Source of the DNA: CAZWBR01 sp964632305
GTDB taxonomy: Bacteria; Bacteroidota; Bacteroidia; Bacteroidales; Prolixibacteraceae
Direction: 5' to 3'
DNA: 64,000 nt
NCBI GenBank assembly: GCA_964632305.1
Contig: CAZWBR010000003.1
Span: 62,001 to 126,000, forward strand
The notes beneath the pieces are model-generated. The model saw nothing but the letters and a program-made list of their open reading frames with translations, searched no databases and had not been told where the DNA came from. The position numbers and the translations under genes are program-made. Shown piece after piece: positions 44,865 to 54,770 of the stretch; position 1 is the first letter of the stretch, and each line of letters starts with the position of its first letter.

Positions 44865-45000
44865 CCGGTAAGCGTAAAAATCAGCTTCCTCCCATGCCCG
44901 CTTCCCGAATTTTTTATACCTTGGATTATTATTGCGCCCATAGCTTTAACCACCGTCCTCTGTCATTCCGGAGCTCACTATAAAAATATAAGAGTTTGAA

Positions 45001-46983
45001 ATGGAATTTGAAGTATTAAAAGATATCGTCATCATATTTGCCCTCTCCACGGTAGTTAATTTTCTGTTCACGAAAATCAGGATCCCCACGATTATTGGCT
45101 ACCTGCTGACTGGCATCGTGGCCGGGCCTCACCTGCTCGGAATCATTCATGCCCCTCATGAGATTGACCTGATGGCCGAGATCGGGGTGGTCATCCTGCT
45201 ATTCACCATCGGGATGGAATTCTCGCTTAACCATCTGCTGAGAATCCGGCACATCGTTTTCCTGGGTGGTTTTTTGCAGTTAACCCTTACCATGCTGCTC
45301 ACCATGGTCATGGCCCATTATTACGAACTCAACTGGATGCCCGCCCTCTTTATCGGGTTTATGACCGCCCTGAGCAGTACCGCCGTGGTGATGAAAATTC
45401 TGCAGGAACGATCTGAGATCACCTCCAACTATGGCCGGACGGTATTGGGGATCATGATTTTTCAGGACATCGTATTGATCCCGTTAATGCTCTTCACCCC
45501 GCTGTTAAACAATGGACAGGCCGATTACAGCGGACAATTGATCCAACTCGGCCTTAAGACATTGCTGATTATTGGGTTCGTTTATGTGGGTAACCGTTGG
45601 CTGATGCCAAAAATTCTCCACCTGATCGCAATGACCAAAAACCAGGAGCTCTTCTTAATGAGCATCCTGCTGATATGCCTCTCGGTCGCCCTGTTGACCT
45701 CCGAGATGGGGATGTCGCTCGCTTTCGGCGCCTTTCTGGCCGGTCTGATGATCTCCGAATCGGAATACAGCCACAACGCCTTCGGGAACCTGATCCCCTT
45801 TCGCGACACCTTTACCAGCTTTTTCTTCGTCTCCATCGGGATGCTGCTCGATCTTACCTTTGTGATCGACAATTTTCCGGTAGTCATCTTCACCGTCATC
45901 GCGGTGATCATCATCAAGATGATCATGGCCGGGGTGACCGCCTTTTTACTCGGCCACACCTTTAAAGGAACGGTACTGGTGGCCGTGGCCCTCAGTCAGG
46001 TAGGCGAATTCTCCTTTATCCTGGCGAAACTGGGAATAGACAATAAGGTCATCGACAACTATGTCTATCAACTCTTCCTGGCCGTAGCCATAATTACCAT
46101 GTCTCTCTCCCCGTTCATGATCACCATAGGGGGCCGGTTGGCCGATTTACTGTTGAAACTGCCAATCCCCAAATGGATGGTAAACGGGCTCTTTCCTCTG
46201 AAACAGATTGAAATCCCCTCGCTAAACAACCATTTGGTGCTGATCGGAAAAGATTCGCGGGCCCTCAATCTGTCGGTCATGTCGAAATGGATGAAAATAC
46301 CCTATGTCTCCATCGTGTTCGACCCCGCCATCGTCCGTAAGAAACAGGAGAAAGGGGAAATCGTGATCTATGGCGATGCCATCAACGAACCCATCCTGAA
46401 CAAAGCCCATGTCGATTCGGCAAGGGTGATCGTGATCTCAGTCGGCAACCTGATCGTCTCCATGGCACTGGTCGAAAAAATCCGCACCCTGAATAAACAC
46501 GCGGTCATCATGGTAAGAACCAAGCATATTGAAGATATTGAAGAACTCTATCGTCTTGGCGCCAACCAGGTCATCCCCGAAGAATTTGAGACGGCCATTG
46601 AGCTTTTCGACCGCGTAATGACCAACTTCCTGCTCCCGCGCGAAAAAATCGAAAGCGCCATAGCCCGCATCAGAAAAGACAACTACGGCATCTTCCGCGA
46701 ACAGGACGACCGCAACAAATTCAGTATCCTGAAAGATATCCCGAACATCGAGATCATTGCCCTGAAAGTGCACCCCGGCTCCTCCATCGATGGCAAGTCG
46801 CTTATCGACAGTCAGCTTCGGAAAAAACATGGCGTCACCCTGGTGGCCTTAAAGCGAAAACATCTTATTATCGAGCACCCCGAACCAACCACCGTGTTCC
46901 GCGAAGAAGATATCGCCTATATACTGGGGAAACCCGACCAGATAGCCCATGCGACCGAGTTGTTTCTGCCGGCAGCCAATTAA
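45001..46983 (+). CDS. CPA2 monovalent cation:proton antiporter (KefB-like)
   Basis: 660 residues: 12-13 membrane segments (Na+/H+ exchanger domain, ~1-380), a TrkA-N-type domain (~405-525; HLVLIGKDSRALNLSVM, IVIYGDAINEPILNKAHV) and a TrkA-C domain (~570-655). It exchanges K+ or Na+ for H+ at the inner membrane under nucleotide control. The usual GxGxxG of the TrkA-N domain reads GKDSRA, so NAD(H) binding may be altered. Confidence 0.92.
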   Translation: MEFEVLKDIVIIFALSTVVNFLFTKIRIPTIIGYLLTGIVAGPHLLGIIHAPHEIDLMAEIGVVILLFTIGMEFSLNHLLRIRHIVFLGGFLQLTLTMLLTMVMAHYYELNWMPALFIGFMTALSSTAVVMKILQERSEITSNYGRTVLGIMIFQDIVLIPLMLFTPLLNNGQADYSGQLIQLGLKTLLIIGFVYVGNRWLMPKILHLIAMTKNQELFLMSILLICLSVALLTSEMGMSLAFGAFLAGLMISESEYSHNAFGNLIPFRDTFTSFFFVSIGMLLDLTFVIDNFPVVIFTVIAVIIIKMIMAGVTAFLLGHTFKGTVLVAVALSQVGEFSFILAKLGIDNKVIDNYVYQLFLAVAIITMSLSPFMITIGGRLADLLLKLPIPKWMVNGLFPLKQIEIPSLNNHLVLIGKDSRALNLSVMSKWMKIPYVSIVFDPAIVRKKQEKGEIVIYGDAINEPILNKAHVDSARVIVISVGNLIVSMALVEKIRTLNKHAVIMVRTKHIEDIEELYRLGANQVIPEEFETAIELFDRVMTNFLLPREKIESAIARIRKDNYGIFREQDDRNKFSILKDIPNIEIIALKVHPGSSIDGKSLIDSQLRKKHGVTLVALKRKHLIIEHPEPTTVFREEDIAYILGKPDQIAHATELFLPAAN

Positions 46984-47057
46984 TCAACCGGTGAACCTTC
47001 GTCACCGGTAAACCCGGGAAACCGGGAGAGTTCCCTGCCACCTTACGGAATAAAAAA

Positions 47058-47093
47058 ATCAGTCTGAAAAGCTGTTTCTCCCTTCAGACTGAT
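47058..47093 (-). terminator. Terminator of the outer-membrane barrel gene
   Basis: ATCAGTCTGAA (47058-47068) / TTCAGACTGAT (47083-47093). On the minus strand seven T follow (47052-47058). Confidence 0.85.
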
Positions 47094-47125
47094 CCTATAT
47101 CAACCGGTTTACCGGAATCCGATAC

Positions 47126-47947
47126 TTAGAAATACCAGGACAACCCGACATTCAACCCCAGTTTCCCGTAAGGAGAAATGGTGGTCAGCGCTTTCGATTT
47201 ATCGGTCAGATCAGCCCCTTCCAACCGGTCTTCATAAGTGATCTTTACCGGATTGCCGGTAATCGCCTGATAGTTCACCAATTGATCCTGACCATTTACC
47301 GTGAAGGAGGTTACCTCCAACTCTCCGCGTTTGATCTTCAAATGGACTCCTTCAAGCTCGGTGAAAATCCCTATTTTGTTGTTCAGCTTATATTCGAAAC
47401 CTAAAACCCCTTTGTACCCAAGCGATGGTTTACCATAAATCTTCTGCTCAGAAGTAATTACAGCCGCCGGATTGGTATTGTTTACCAGATCGATATAAGA
47501 TGCGCCGCCAACAGGAAGTACGAAACCCACCTTGGTATAAACGCTCCATCGGTCAGTAAAGCCCGTACTCATGATCACATTCGGAGAGAGCTGATATTGA
47601 CGCGTATAAGCATCGGCTGCCTGAACGGCCACTCCCGGAATATTATAATCCACCACCCGGGCTTTATCCCCGTGCAGGTAAGTAAAATCGAGCTCAAGAC
47701 CCATATTTTTGGTGATTAAATACCCGGCGGAAACACCGACCGGAACACCGGCGCCCAAAGAGGCATAGACCTGTTCTTTCGACGTAGCCGTAACAATCCC
47801 CTGATTCAAACCGGTGTAGTAGCCCTCTTTGGCAACACCAATACCATATCCTCCACGGGCTTTCGCGTAAAAACCCTGTGCCGTAACGGCCTGGGTAAAT
47901 CCAACAGTAGTCAGTAATACAATCAAAAATTTTAATTTCATCATCAT
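47126..47947 (-). CDS. Outer membrane beta-barrel protein
   Basis: About 273 residues with signal peptide (KLKFLIVLLTTVGFTQAVTAQ), alternating amphipathic strands starting FYAKARGGYGIGV and ending in LNVGLSWYF with C-terminal Phe, the BAM recognition feature. OmpW/porin-like small barrel, function unknown. Three ATGs in a row (47947, 47944, 47941) are possible starts; 47950 would be TTG. Confidence 0.85.
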   Translation of the reverse strand: MMMKLKFLIVLLTTVGFTQAVTAQGFYAKARGGYGIGVAKEGYYTGLNQGIVTATSKEQVYASLGAGVPVGVSAGYLITKNMGLELDFTYLHGDKARVVDYNIPGVAVQAADAYTRQYQLSPNVIMSTGFTDRWSVYTKVGFVLPVGGASYIDLVNNTNPAAVITSEQKIYGKPSLGYKGVLGFEYKLNNKIGIFTELEGVHLKIKRGELEVTSFTVNGQDQLVNYQAITGNPVKITYEDRLEGADLTDKSKALTTISPYGKLGLNVGLSWYF

Positions 47948-48722
47948 CAATATTTGTTAATCGTTTCATTTATAACAACACCTGCAAAACCCCAGCTTCC
48001 CGATCGCTTCTTTTTGTACGAAACTGAACCGAAGAATTTTTCTTAAGCCTAATCCCGTATAGAATCAGCAAACCATTTTGCATCATAACGGCGCCGAAGA
48101 TAGAAACAATTTCACAGGACGCAAAATCCAAAAAGCTGAATATCAAATTAGTAGACTTGAATGTTTGAGTAGAAAATTCTAAAAACCATCTGACACCTCC
48201 CCGCATCTAATTCTCCAATGATTACAAAAAATTCCAGGATTGATATATAAAACGCCCCATTGGAAACCGATCCTTATTTGATTAATCTGAAAAGGTTAGC
48301 CTCTGGAACAGCCCACCGGATAATGATCCCGGGAGATTAAATCAAGGGGACTTCGCGATGCGGCTTTTATTCTCCCACAATAAGAAAATCAATGAGAAAA
48401 AGTCTCGGCGCCTCTCCGCCTTAAAGAGCAATAATGGCCGGCAAACCCGAGATGAGAGCACCTGCCGGGTAAAAAAACGATCATCCAATGGCCCTCAAAG
48501 AATTCCACCTGGAAATTAAAAACGAGGAACAAACAAAATCAGTACATCGGACAAAGATAAATTTATAATGGCCGCTGAATCACTCCTGTACCCGCTCCGT
48601 ACATTGTTCAGGCAGACATGGGAAACCCTCCCCGTCATTGAAGAGGGTTTTTGCTCCTGAAAAATCAGGATCGCCAATTACGATCACGTTTATTACAAAC
48701 CTAAATTCAGATACCCTCCCGA
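47948..48722. other. Long spacer without gene
   Basis: No supported gene. An inverted repeat AAACCCTC (48623-48630) / GAGGGTTT (48643-48650) with a short T-run could terminate rightward transcripts, but no rightward gene is near. Confidence 0.4.
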
Positions 48723-50654
48723 TTATTCGAGATCATTAAATGATGGAAAGGAGTATTGGTAATCCATTGGCAGAAATTCATTATAATCTTCCACTGAACA
48801 GCCTGCCAGACAAGCTTCGATAATCTTTCTGCCCAACGGATTCAAACCGGGATGCAGATATTTCGGTAACTCTCGCTCAAAAAACTCTTTCAATTGTAAG
48901 GCTCCGGCATCGTACCCGGCCTCGCCCACCTCCGCCTGACGGTAAACCTTTAAGAAACGGGATGGCACTTTCGCCCCCTCAATGGTCAGATAATTTAACT
49001 CATACCCCAGCAATGAACAGCGGGCAGGCTGATACTGGTCGGGGCGAAGCTGGGCATTTCCCCGACGGGTAAGGTATTCCCGCATAAAAAGTTGCGGTTT
49101 GAAACCCACCTTCCATACCCCCACATGCTGATTAGGGGTTAAGGTATAACGAACACGCGGCGTTTTCATTATCTGCTCAAGCAACAAATTGGCATGACGA
49201 ACCATCTCCCCGGTTGCGAAAGGCCAGTAAGAACCAACCCCTTCACTTTCCATCGTTCCTTTATCGACCACACTCGGATTGGCAAATCCTCTCGGGCTCA
49301 CCAAACGCCATAGCCAGGCAAGGGCCGGCGGTAAAATATGAAACAGACCGACTATTCCATACGATGGATTTTCTTTACTACAAGGTGGCGTTCGGACACC
49401 AAAACTCCGAACATCAACCGTTACCGGATGGTTAAGCACTCCGGGAACGATCCGTCGCGGAATAATAACTCTTGGATTGGGACATTTCTTCCCGGGTTCA
49501 TCCTGAATATGGTCCCAGATCAACGCGATACCATCGGGTTTCGAATTAATATTCAAAAAAAGCAAGGGTTCCTCCGGATTGATCGTCACTTTTTCCAAAA
49601 AAGGATCATCCCCATATCCCGAAATACTGTCCACACGGATAAACCAGGCATTTTCGGCATCCAGGACAGTTAGCTTTCCGTTGTTCTTCTGGATCGAGGG
49701 ATGACAGAGCGCCATATCGTCGGTCACCGGGTTGAAAGAACAGAAAAGCGGAATCGAGATCAACCGCTCCTCGTTGGTGACCAGATTCCGACCAATTAAT
49801 ATTTGTCCATTAGCCTCCCGGATGATATTTTGAATCATCTCGCTCTTGCCTCCGCCACTTGCTCCTTCATGCATAAAAGTGGTAATATTGTCATAGGGAC
49901 TTGAAGCCTGAACCGTAGAACAGTGTGCCGTAATCCAACCCTCCTTTTCTCCTTTAGCCAGCAATACGCCATAGAGTCCCTTCTTTGCACTCGGACCAGG
50001 ATAGAGATTATAAGAGAACAATTCATGAAAATTCGCGGTCCTGTTGTGAATAACTTTCTGCTTCCCGTTAAAATGAGTATGCCGAAAAGGGGGAGCTACA
50101 TAAATTAACGATTCGACCTTAAAATCATCAGGAAGCTCGTCGGCCGATACAAGATTTTGCAGCAGCGCTAATCCATAGGCGAAAAAACCTGCATTAGCCG
50201 GAGCAATCACCAATCCCCCGACCCCGATGGGATAATGACCTGCAAAATAAAAAAAGGTAACCAGATCATTATCTTTCAACCACTCGAAGGTCTCTTCCCT
50301 CAACTTCGAAAAATCGTAGCCATAACAATCTTTAAACCGTTCCTTATCGGTTGGATAATCATCCGCGATCAGCATTGTATCCGGATCGCGACGACGCATG
50401 TAAGGCTCTGTATAATTGGCCGAAATCCCGTTGGAAACCCGATGAACAACCGCTTCCACATATTCACCCTTTCCCGGGATTGCATACTTGACCTCAAAGG
50501 AGCTTTTTCCCTCCCCACCGGTAGCCGCATCCACAATCTCTTTCGGAGAATTGAAGTGGGTTACGCTTCTGGCATTTAATAAAAGCTTCTCAACTTCGCC
50601 TGGAAGCGCGATCCCCTTAACCCGCAATGTTTTTAAGATCTCTTTTATCATCAT
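48723..50654 (-). CDS. DUF4914 family P-loop protein (PEPCK-like)
   Basis: 643 residues, matching my memory of the uncharacterised DUF4914 family of Bacteroidota. A P-loop HEGASGGGKSEM (Lys270) sits mid-protein, followed by LDAENAWFIRVDSISGYG, LFLNINSK, and PRVIIPRRIVP. This order resembles the kinase loops of ATP-type PEP carboxykinase, so a phosphotransfer reaction is plausible; the substrate is unknown. No signal peptide, cytoplasmic, monocistronic. Confidence 0.75.
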   Translation of the reverse strand: MMIKEILKTLRVKGIALPGEVEKLLLNARSVTHFNSPKEIVDAATGGEGKSSFEVKYAIPGKGEYVEAVVHRVSNGISANYTEPYMRRRDPDTMLIADDYPTDKERFKDCYGYDFSKLREETFEWLKDNDLVTFFYFAGHYPIGVGGLVIAPANAGFFAYGLALLQNLVSADELPDDFKVESLIYVAPPFRHTHFNGKQKVIHNRTANFHELFSYNLYPGPSAKKGLYGVLLAKGEKEGWITAHCSTVQASSPYDNITTFMHEGASGGGKSEMIQNIIREANGQILIGRNLVTNEERLISIPLFCSFNPVTDDMALCHPSIQKNNGKLTVLDAENAWFIRVDSISGYGDDPFLEKVTINPEEPLLFLNINSKPDGIALIWDHIQDEPGKKCPNPRVIIPRRIVPGVLNHPVTVDVRSFGVRTPPCSKENPSYGIVGLFHILPPALAWLWRLVSPRGFANPSVVDKGTMESEGVGSYWPFATGEMVRHANLLLEQIMKTPRVRYTLTPNQHVGVWKVGFKPQLFMREYLTRRGNAQLRPDQYQPARCSLLGYELNYLTIEGAKVPSRFLKVYRQAEVGEAGYDAGALQLKEFFERELPKYLHPGLNPLGRKIIEACLAGCSVEDYNEFLPMDYQYSFPSFNDLE

Positions 50655-51080
50655 GACTCTCTATTTTTAGGTAACAAATCAGCATGAAAACCATTACAAA
50701 TATAAGGAATTAAGCCATACTTAATTCCTGTAAGTGTTACTTAATCTTTAAATCGATAACGAGAAGCATTATCCATCCTAAAATTAACAAACACCAACCC
50801 TCTTTGTTCTGAGTTTCTTTCACTTGCAATTAATATTCATACGACCACACCAACTAAGGAAGACAAAACTCCAACAGGGACGATTACATTTCCTACGCTT
50901 CTTCAGAAAACACTCATATCAGACTAAATAGCAGGCAGGGGAATCGATAAACTTTTTTAGAAAACAATGCGTCTCAGCGCAGCTCTGGTCGCTGATTAAT
51001 CCGGGATCATGATCAATAAACCTTTGGTCGAATAACTCCCCCCTTTTCAGCCGGACCTTCCTCTTTATTGCACCATCCTT

Positions 51081-51168
51081 TCTCTATCCTTTCTGTTAGG
51101 TTTCTGTAACCGAGCTTACAGGAACCTTGGAGAAACCTTACAGAAACCTTAGAGATACCCCGGAGATG
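51081..51168. repeat. 11-bp periodic array, locus D (mirror)
   Basis: Left half TCTCTATCCTT, TCTGTTAGGTT, TCTGTAACCGA (51081-51113). Right half in opposite orientation TTACAGGAACC, TTGGAGAAACC, TTACAGAAACC, TTAGAGATACC (51116-51159). GGTTTCTGTAA (51099-51109) is the exact complement of TTACAGAAACC (51138-51148). Confidence 0.78.
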
Positions 51169-51300
51169 ATATAACCGTATCCCTGATTAAAAAGGAATTC
51201 TTAGCATCTCAAAAAACCACAAATTCCAATCCGGGCTGAAGCATCCTGGTCTCAGTTTCACGATCTGTTATATTCTTCCTATTTAGTTTCTTTACCGCAC

Positions 51301-51337
51301 AAAAAAAGGATCTCTCCATTTAAATTCGGAGAGATCC
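51301..51337 (-). terminator. Terminator of the hexuronate operon
   Basis: GGATCTCTCC (51308-51317) / GGAGAGATCC (51328-51337). On the minus strand it is followed by seven T. Confidence 0.9.
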
Positions 51338-51368
51338 CTTATCTGTTTAAAGAATTTCCTAATTACGG

Positions 51369-52826
51369 TTAAGCCACAATTGGTTTATATTTAGGAACAA
51401 GCGTCTTCATGATCATCCATCCGATCAGATAAGCAACGGCACAAATACAGAAAATAACGAAGTATCCTGCCGGTTTACCTTCAAAACCAAAGAATGTCAT
51501 GTTGGTTTCCCCGGCGTAAACAAACAAGTTGCCCGCGCCTTTTTGAAGGATCATAGAGCCGATACCGCCAGCCATGCCCCCAATACCGGTAATCGTGGCA
51601 ATTGCTCCTTTGGGGAACATATCACCGATGGTAGAGAACAGGTTCGCGCTCCACGCCTGGTGGGCAGCACAACCAATAGATATCAGCAATACCGGGATCC
51701 ATGCCGCATTTCTGCCCAGATCGGCAAATTCCATCCCGAGCGGTTGAGCGAAAAGCACCAGCAGCGGGAAAAATGCAAATATCAGCATCGATTTCATTCG
51801 GGCGGCATAGGGATTTTGGCCATCACGGTTGATGAAAATGGTCGGCAATTTACCACCGAGAATCGAAAGCACGGTAACAATAGCATATAAGGTGAAAATC
51901 AATGCCATCCCTAATCCTTCCGACGTCTTTATCCCAAACTGAGTGTTGAGGTACGAGGGAGTCCAGAACAGGAAAAACCACCAGACCCCGTCGGTCATAA
52001 ATTTACCCGCTGCAAAAGCCCAGGTTTGCCTAAAGGTGAAACATTTAAGGAAAGGTATTTTATGCTCTTTTACACTCTTCTGCTCTGCCTGTTCGTGGTG
52101 GTCCTGCTCGATATATTCAAGCTCAAGGGCATTAACATGTTTGCTCTTCTCCGGTTTATCGTACAGAAAGACCCAGAAACCCATCCAGATAAAGCCCAGT
52201 ACCCCAATGATAACAAATGCCATTTCCCACCCGAGATATTTGGCAAGCGGCGGTATTAACAGAGGGGCAAAAAGTGCACCGATAGAAGCTCCCGCATTGA
52301 AAATAGAGGTGGCGTAAGCACGGTCTTTTTTCGGAAAATATTCAGCCGTAGCTTTAATCGCGGCAGGGAAGTTACCCGCCTCACCCAGAGCAAGCACACA
52401 TCGGGCCACCAGGAAACAGTACATACTAATTGTAGAAATCAGAACTGCCAGATCGCCGGTAGCAGCTATCAGGTCGGCTTTGCTGTTTAATCCGACACTC
52501 GCTTCAGTCACTATTCCGCAGATGGCATGAAGACAAGCGCCGACACTCCAAACGCCTATTGCCCAGAGAAATCCCTTCTTAGTCCCCATCCATTCAACAA
52601 ACCGCCCCGCGAAGAGCATACAGATGGCATAGAATATTGAGAAAACAGAGGTGATCGTACCGTAGTGCGACTCATCCCAGTGAAATTCAGGCTTGATAAA
52701 TTCATCCCAGGTGAGTGAGAGCACCTGCCGGTCGAGATAATTGACCGTGGTGGCAAAAAACAGCATGGCCACGATCACCCACCGGAACTCCGTCATTTTT
52801 TCATTCGCATCTTTCAGTTTAGTCAT
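51369..52826 (-). CDS. MFS hexuronate transporter, ExuT-like
   Basis: 485 residues, 12 membrane segments of the anion:cation symporter (ACS) branch: FFATTVNYLDRQVLSLTWDE is the family TM1 signature, and ARCVLALGEAGNFPAAIKATAEYFPKK is the TM4-5 motif. It lies last in the operon with uronate enzymes and 14 bp from eda, so galacturonate/glucuronate uptake is the likely role. The start at 52826 (MTKLKDAN) is chosen over 52904. Confidence 0.88.
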   Translation of the reverse strand: MTKLKDANEKMTEFRWVIVAMLFFATTVNYLDRQVLSLTWDEFIKPEFHWDESHYGTITSVFSIFYAICMLFAGRFVEWMGTKKGFLWAIGVWSVGACLHAICGIVTEASVGLNSKADLIAATGDLAVLISTISMYCFLVARCVLALGEAGNFPAAIKATAEYFPKKDRAYATSIFNAGASIGALFAPLLIPPLAKYLGWEMAFVIIGVLGFIWMGFWVFLYDKPEKSKHVNALELEYIEQDHHEQAEQKSVKEHKIPFLKCFTFRQTWAFAAGKFMTDGVWWFFLFWTPSYLNTQFGIKTSEGLGMALIFTLYAIVTVLSILGGKLPTIFINRDGQNPYAARMKSMLIFAFFPLLVLFAQPLGMEFADLGRNAAWIPVLLISIGCAAHQAWSANLFSTIGDMFPKGAIATITGIGGMAGGIGSMILQKGAGNLFVYAGETNMTFFGFEGKPAGYFVIFCICAVAYLIGWMIMKTLVPKYKPIVA

Positions 52827-52840
52827 ATTAATCCATTTAG

Positions 52841-53509
52841 TTATTTTCGTACTCGTTGGATGATTGCCAGTGCATCGGCACACAATTTGGCTATCCCATT
52901 CCAATCATTGTTTTTAATCAATTCGGCCGGGAAGAGATTCGATCCCATTCCGACACAGGTAACCCCGGCATCGAACCATCCTTTCAGATTGGATTCTTCG
53001 GGTTTTACACCTCCGGTAACCATCAGGTTTGACCAGGGCATCGGGGCTTTCAGCCCTTTCACGAAAGCTGTCCCTAAAACATCGCCAGGGAAAACTTTAC
53101 AGATATCACATCCCATCTCCTGGGCAAACCCGACTTCTGAGACGCTGCCACATCCGGGCGAATAGGGGATCAGCCGACGGTTGGCCACTTTAGCCACATC
53201 GGGATTGAACAATGGTCCAACGATAAAGTTGGCGCCCAATTGGATATAAAGCGAAGCCGTTGGTGCATCAACAATAGATCCGATACCCATGATCATTTCA
53301 GGACATTCAACGGCAGCATATTTGACCAACTCACCAAAGACTTCGTGAGCAAACTCACCCCGGTTGGTAAATTCGAATACGCGTACCCCGCCCTCGTAAC
53401 AGGCTTTAATGACCTGCTTCGCGACCTCGATATCTTTATGATAGAAAACAGGAACCATTCCTGTCTCTTTCATCTTTAAGATGATTTCTAACTTTGAAAA
53501 TCTAGCCAT
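52841..53509 (-). CDS. eda: KDPG/KHG aldolase
   Basis: Splits 2-keto-3-deoxy-6-phosphogluconate into pyruvate and glyceraldehyde 3-phosphate (and may act on 4-hydroxy-2-oxoglutarate). A 222-residue barrel with Glu46 (VFEFTNRG), SPGCGSVSEV and the Schiff-base Lys138 (DICKVFPG). Last enzymatic step of the hexuronate route; in operon with kdgK and the transporter. Confidence 0.94.
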   Translation of the reverse strand: MARFSKLEIILKMKETGMVPVFYHKDIEVAKQVIKACYEGGVRVFEFTNRGEFAHEVFGELVKYAAVECPEMIMGIGSIVDAPTASLYIQLGANFIVGPLFNPDVAKVANRRLIPYSPGCGSVSEVGFAQEMGCDICKVFPGDVLGTAFVKGLKAPMPWSNLMVTGGVKPEESNLKGWFDAGVTCVGMGSNLFPAELIKNNDWNGIAKLCADALAIIQRVRK

Positions 53510-53599
53510 ACCTTCTTTTATTTATCCTAAAAGATCAGGGAGAAGGAGTTGCTTCTGCCCTTATCTTTTCGTTTTATTGATTCTAATTAATTCGTTCGC

Positions 53600-54640
53600 T
53601 TATCGTGAAACCCTGCCGGAGGCGTCGCCCCCCATCAGTTTCATCACCTCGTCGACCGTCACCTGATTATAATCGCCGTAGATGGTATGCTTCAGACACG
53701 ATGCCGCTACTGCGAAATTCAGCGCCTGCTGATCATCGTCAGGCCAGGTGATCAATCCATAGATCAAACCACCCATGAAAGAGTCGCCGCCGCCTACACG
53801 GTCGACGATATGGGTTATCTGGTATTCGGGAGCCTGATACAGTTTGTCACCATCCCAAAGAACGCCGGACCAACTGTTGTGGCTGGCGCTGATCGATCCC
53901 CGTAAAGTCGTGATTACTTTCTTCACTCTCGGGAAACGGGCCATGATCTGTTTTGATACCGATTCATAAGCCTCACCGGAAACATGTCCGCCGGTAATAT
54001 TAACCCCTTCAGGCTTGATCCCCAACACCATCTCTGCATCTTCCTCATTACCCAGTACGACATCGCAACCGGCTACCAGGGCAGGCATCACCTCACCTGC
54101 TTTTTTACCGTATTTCCAGAGTTTATTGCGATAGTTCAGGTCGCAGGAGACGATAATCCCATTGGCATTGGCCACCTTAATGGCTTCGGCCAACACATCG
54201 GCGGCGCTCTGAGAGATCGCCGGGGTAATACCGGTCCAATGGAACCAGCCAGCCCCTTCAAAGACCATTTCCCAATCGATCATGCCGGGTTTAATCTCAC
54301 AGATGGCCGAATTGGCACGGTCGTAGATCACTTTAGAAGCGCGGCTGACCGCCCCGCTTTCAAGGAAATAAATACCCATACGGTCGCCTCCCCAAATAAT
54401 ATTATCGATCTCGACACCATATTTGCGAAGATCCATGACACACGCTTCCGCGATATCGTTTTTAGGCAGGCGGGTAATAAATTCTGCTTTCAACCCATAG
54501 TTAGCCAGCGAAACCGCTACGTTGGCTTCGCCGCCCCCGAAGGTGGCCACAAGTTCGTTCGACTGGGCAAACCGCAGATTACCCGGCGTGGCCAGCCGTA
54601 ACATGATCTCACCAAAGGTGACAATAGTTTTCTTTCTCAT
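53600..54640 (-). CDS. kdgK: 2-keto-3-deoxygluconate kinase (PfkB)
   Basis: 346 residues, PfkB fold: GEIMLRLATPGNLRF N terminus, FGGGEANVAVSLANYG, and C-terminal DRVGGGDSFMGGLIYGL with the catalytic Asp. The KDG specificity comes from its place between uxaC and eda. The start at 54640 is the first ATG (54646 is TTG). Confidence 0.9.
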   Translation of the reverse strand: MRKKTIVTFGEIMLRLATPGNLRFAQSNELVATFGGGEANVAVSLANYGLKAEFITRLPKNDIAEACVMDLRKYGVEIDNIIWGGDRMGIYFLESGAVSRASKVIYDRANSAICEIKPGMIDWEMVFEGAGWFHWTGITPAISQSAADVLAEAIKVANANGIIVSCDLNYRNKLWKYGKKAGEVMPALVAGCDVVLGNEEDAEMVLGIKPEGVNITGGHVSGEAYESVSKQIMARFPRVKKVITTLRGSISASHNSWSGVLWDGDKLYQAPEYQITHIVDRVGGGDSFMGGLIYGLITWPDDDQQALNFAVAASCLKHTIYGDYNQVTVDEVMKLMGGDASGRVSR

Positions 54641-54770
54641 ATCCAAATTATCTTTTTTTCAACTTATATTGCTTACTAAAATCATCTTACCCGACACAGC
54701 AAGATTCATCAATACGCTTTTCAACTAACTGCACAAGCTTGGAACCGGATCATCAGATGACCCGCCTGTG

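Larger units (their letters stand above)
50655..51368. other. Spacer with 11-bp array
   Basis: No gene. It contains the 11-bp array at 51081-51168 and the transporter terminator at 51301-51345. Confidence 0.5.
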
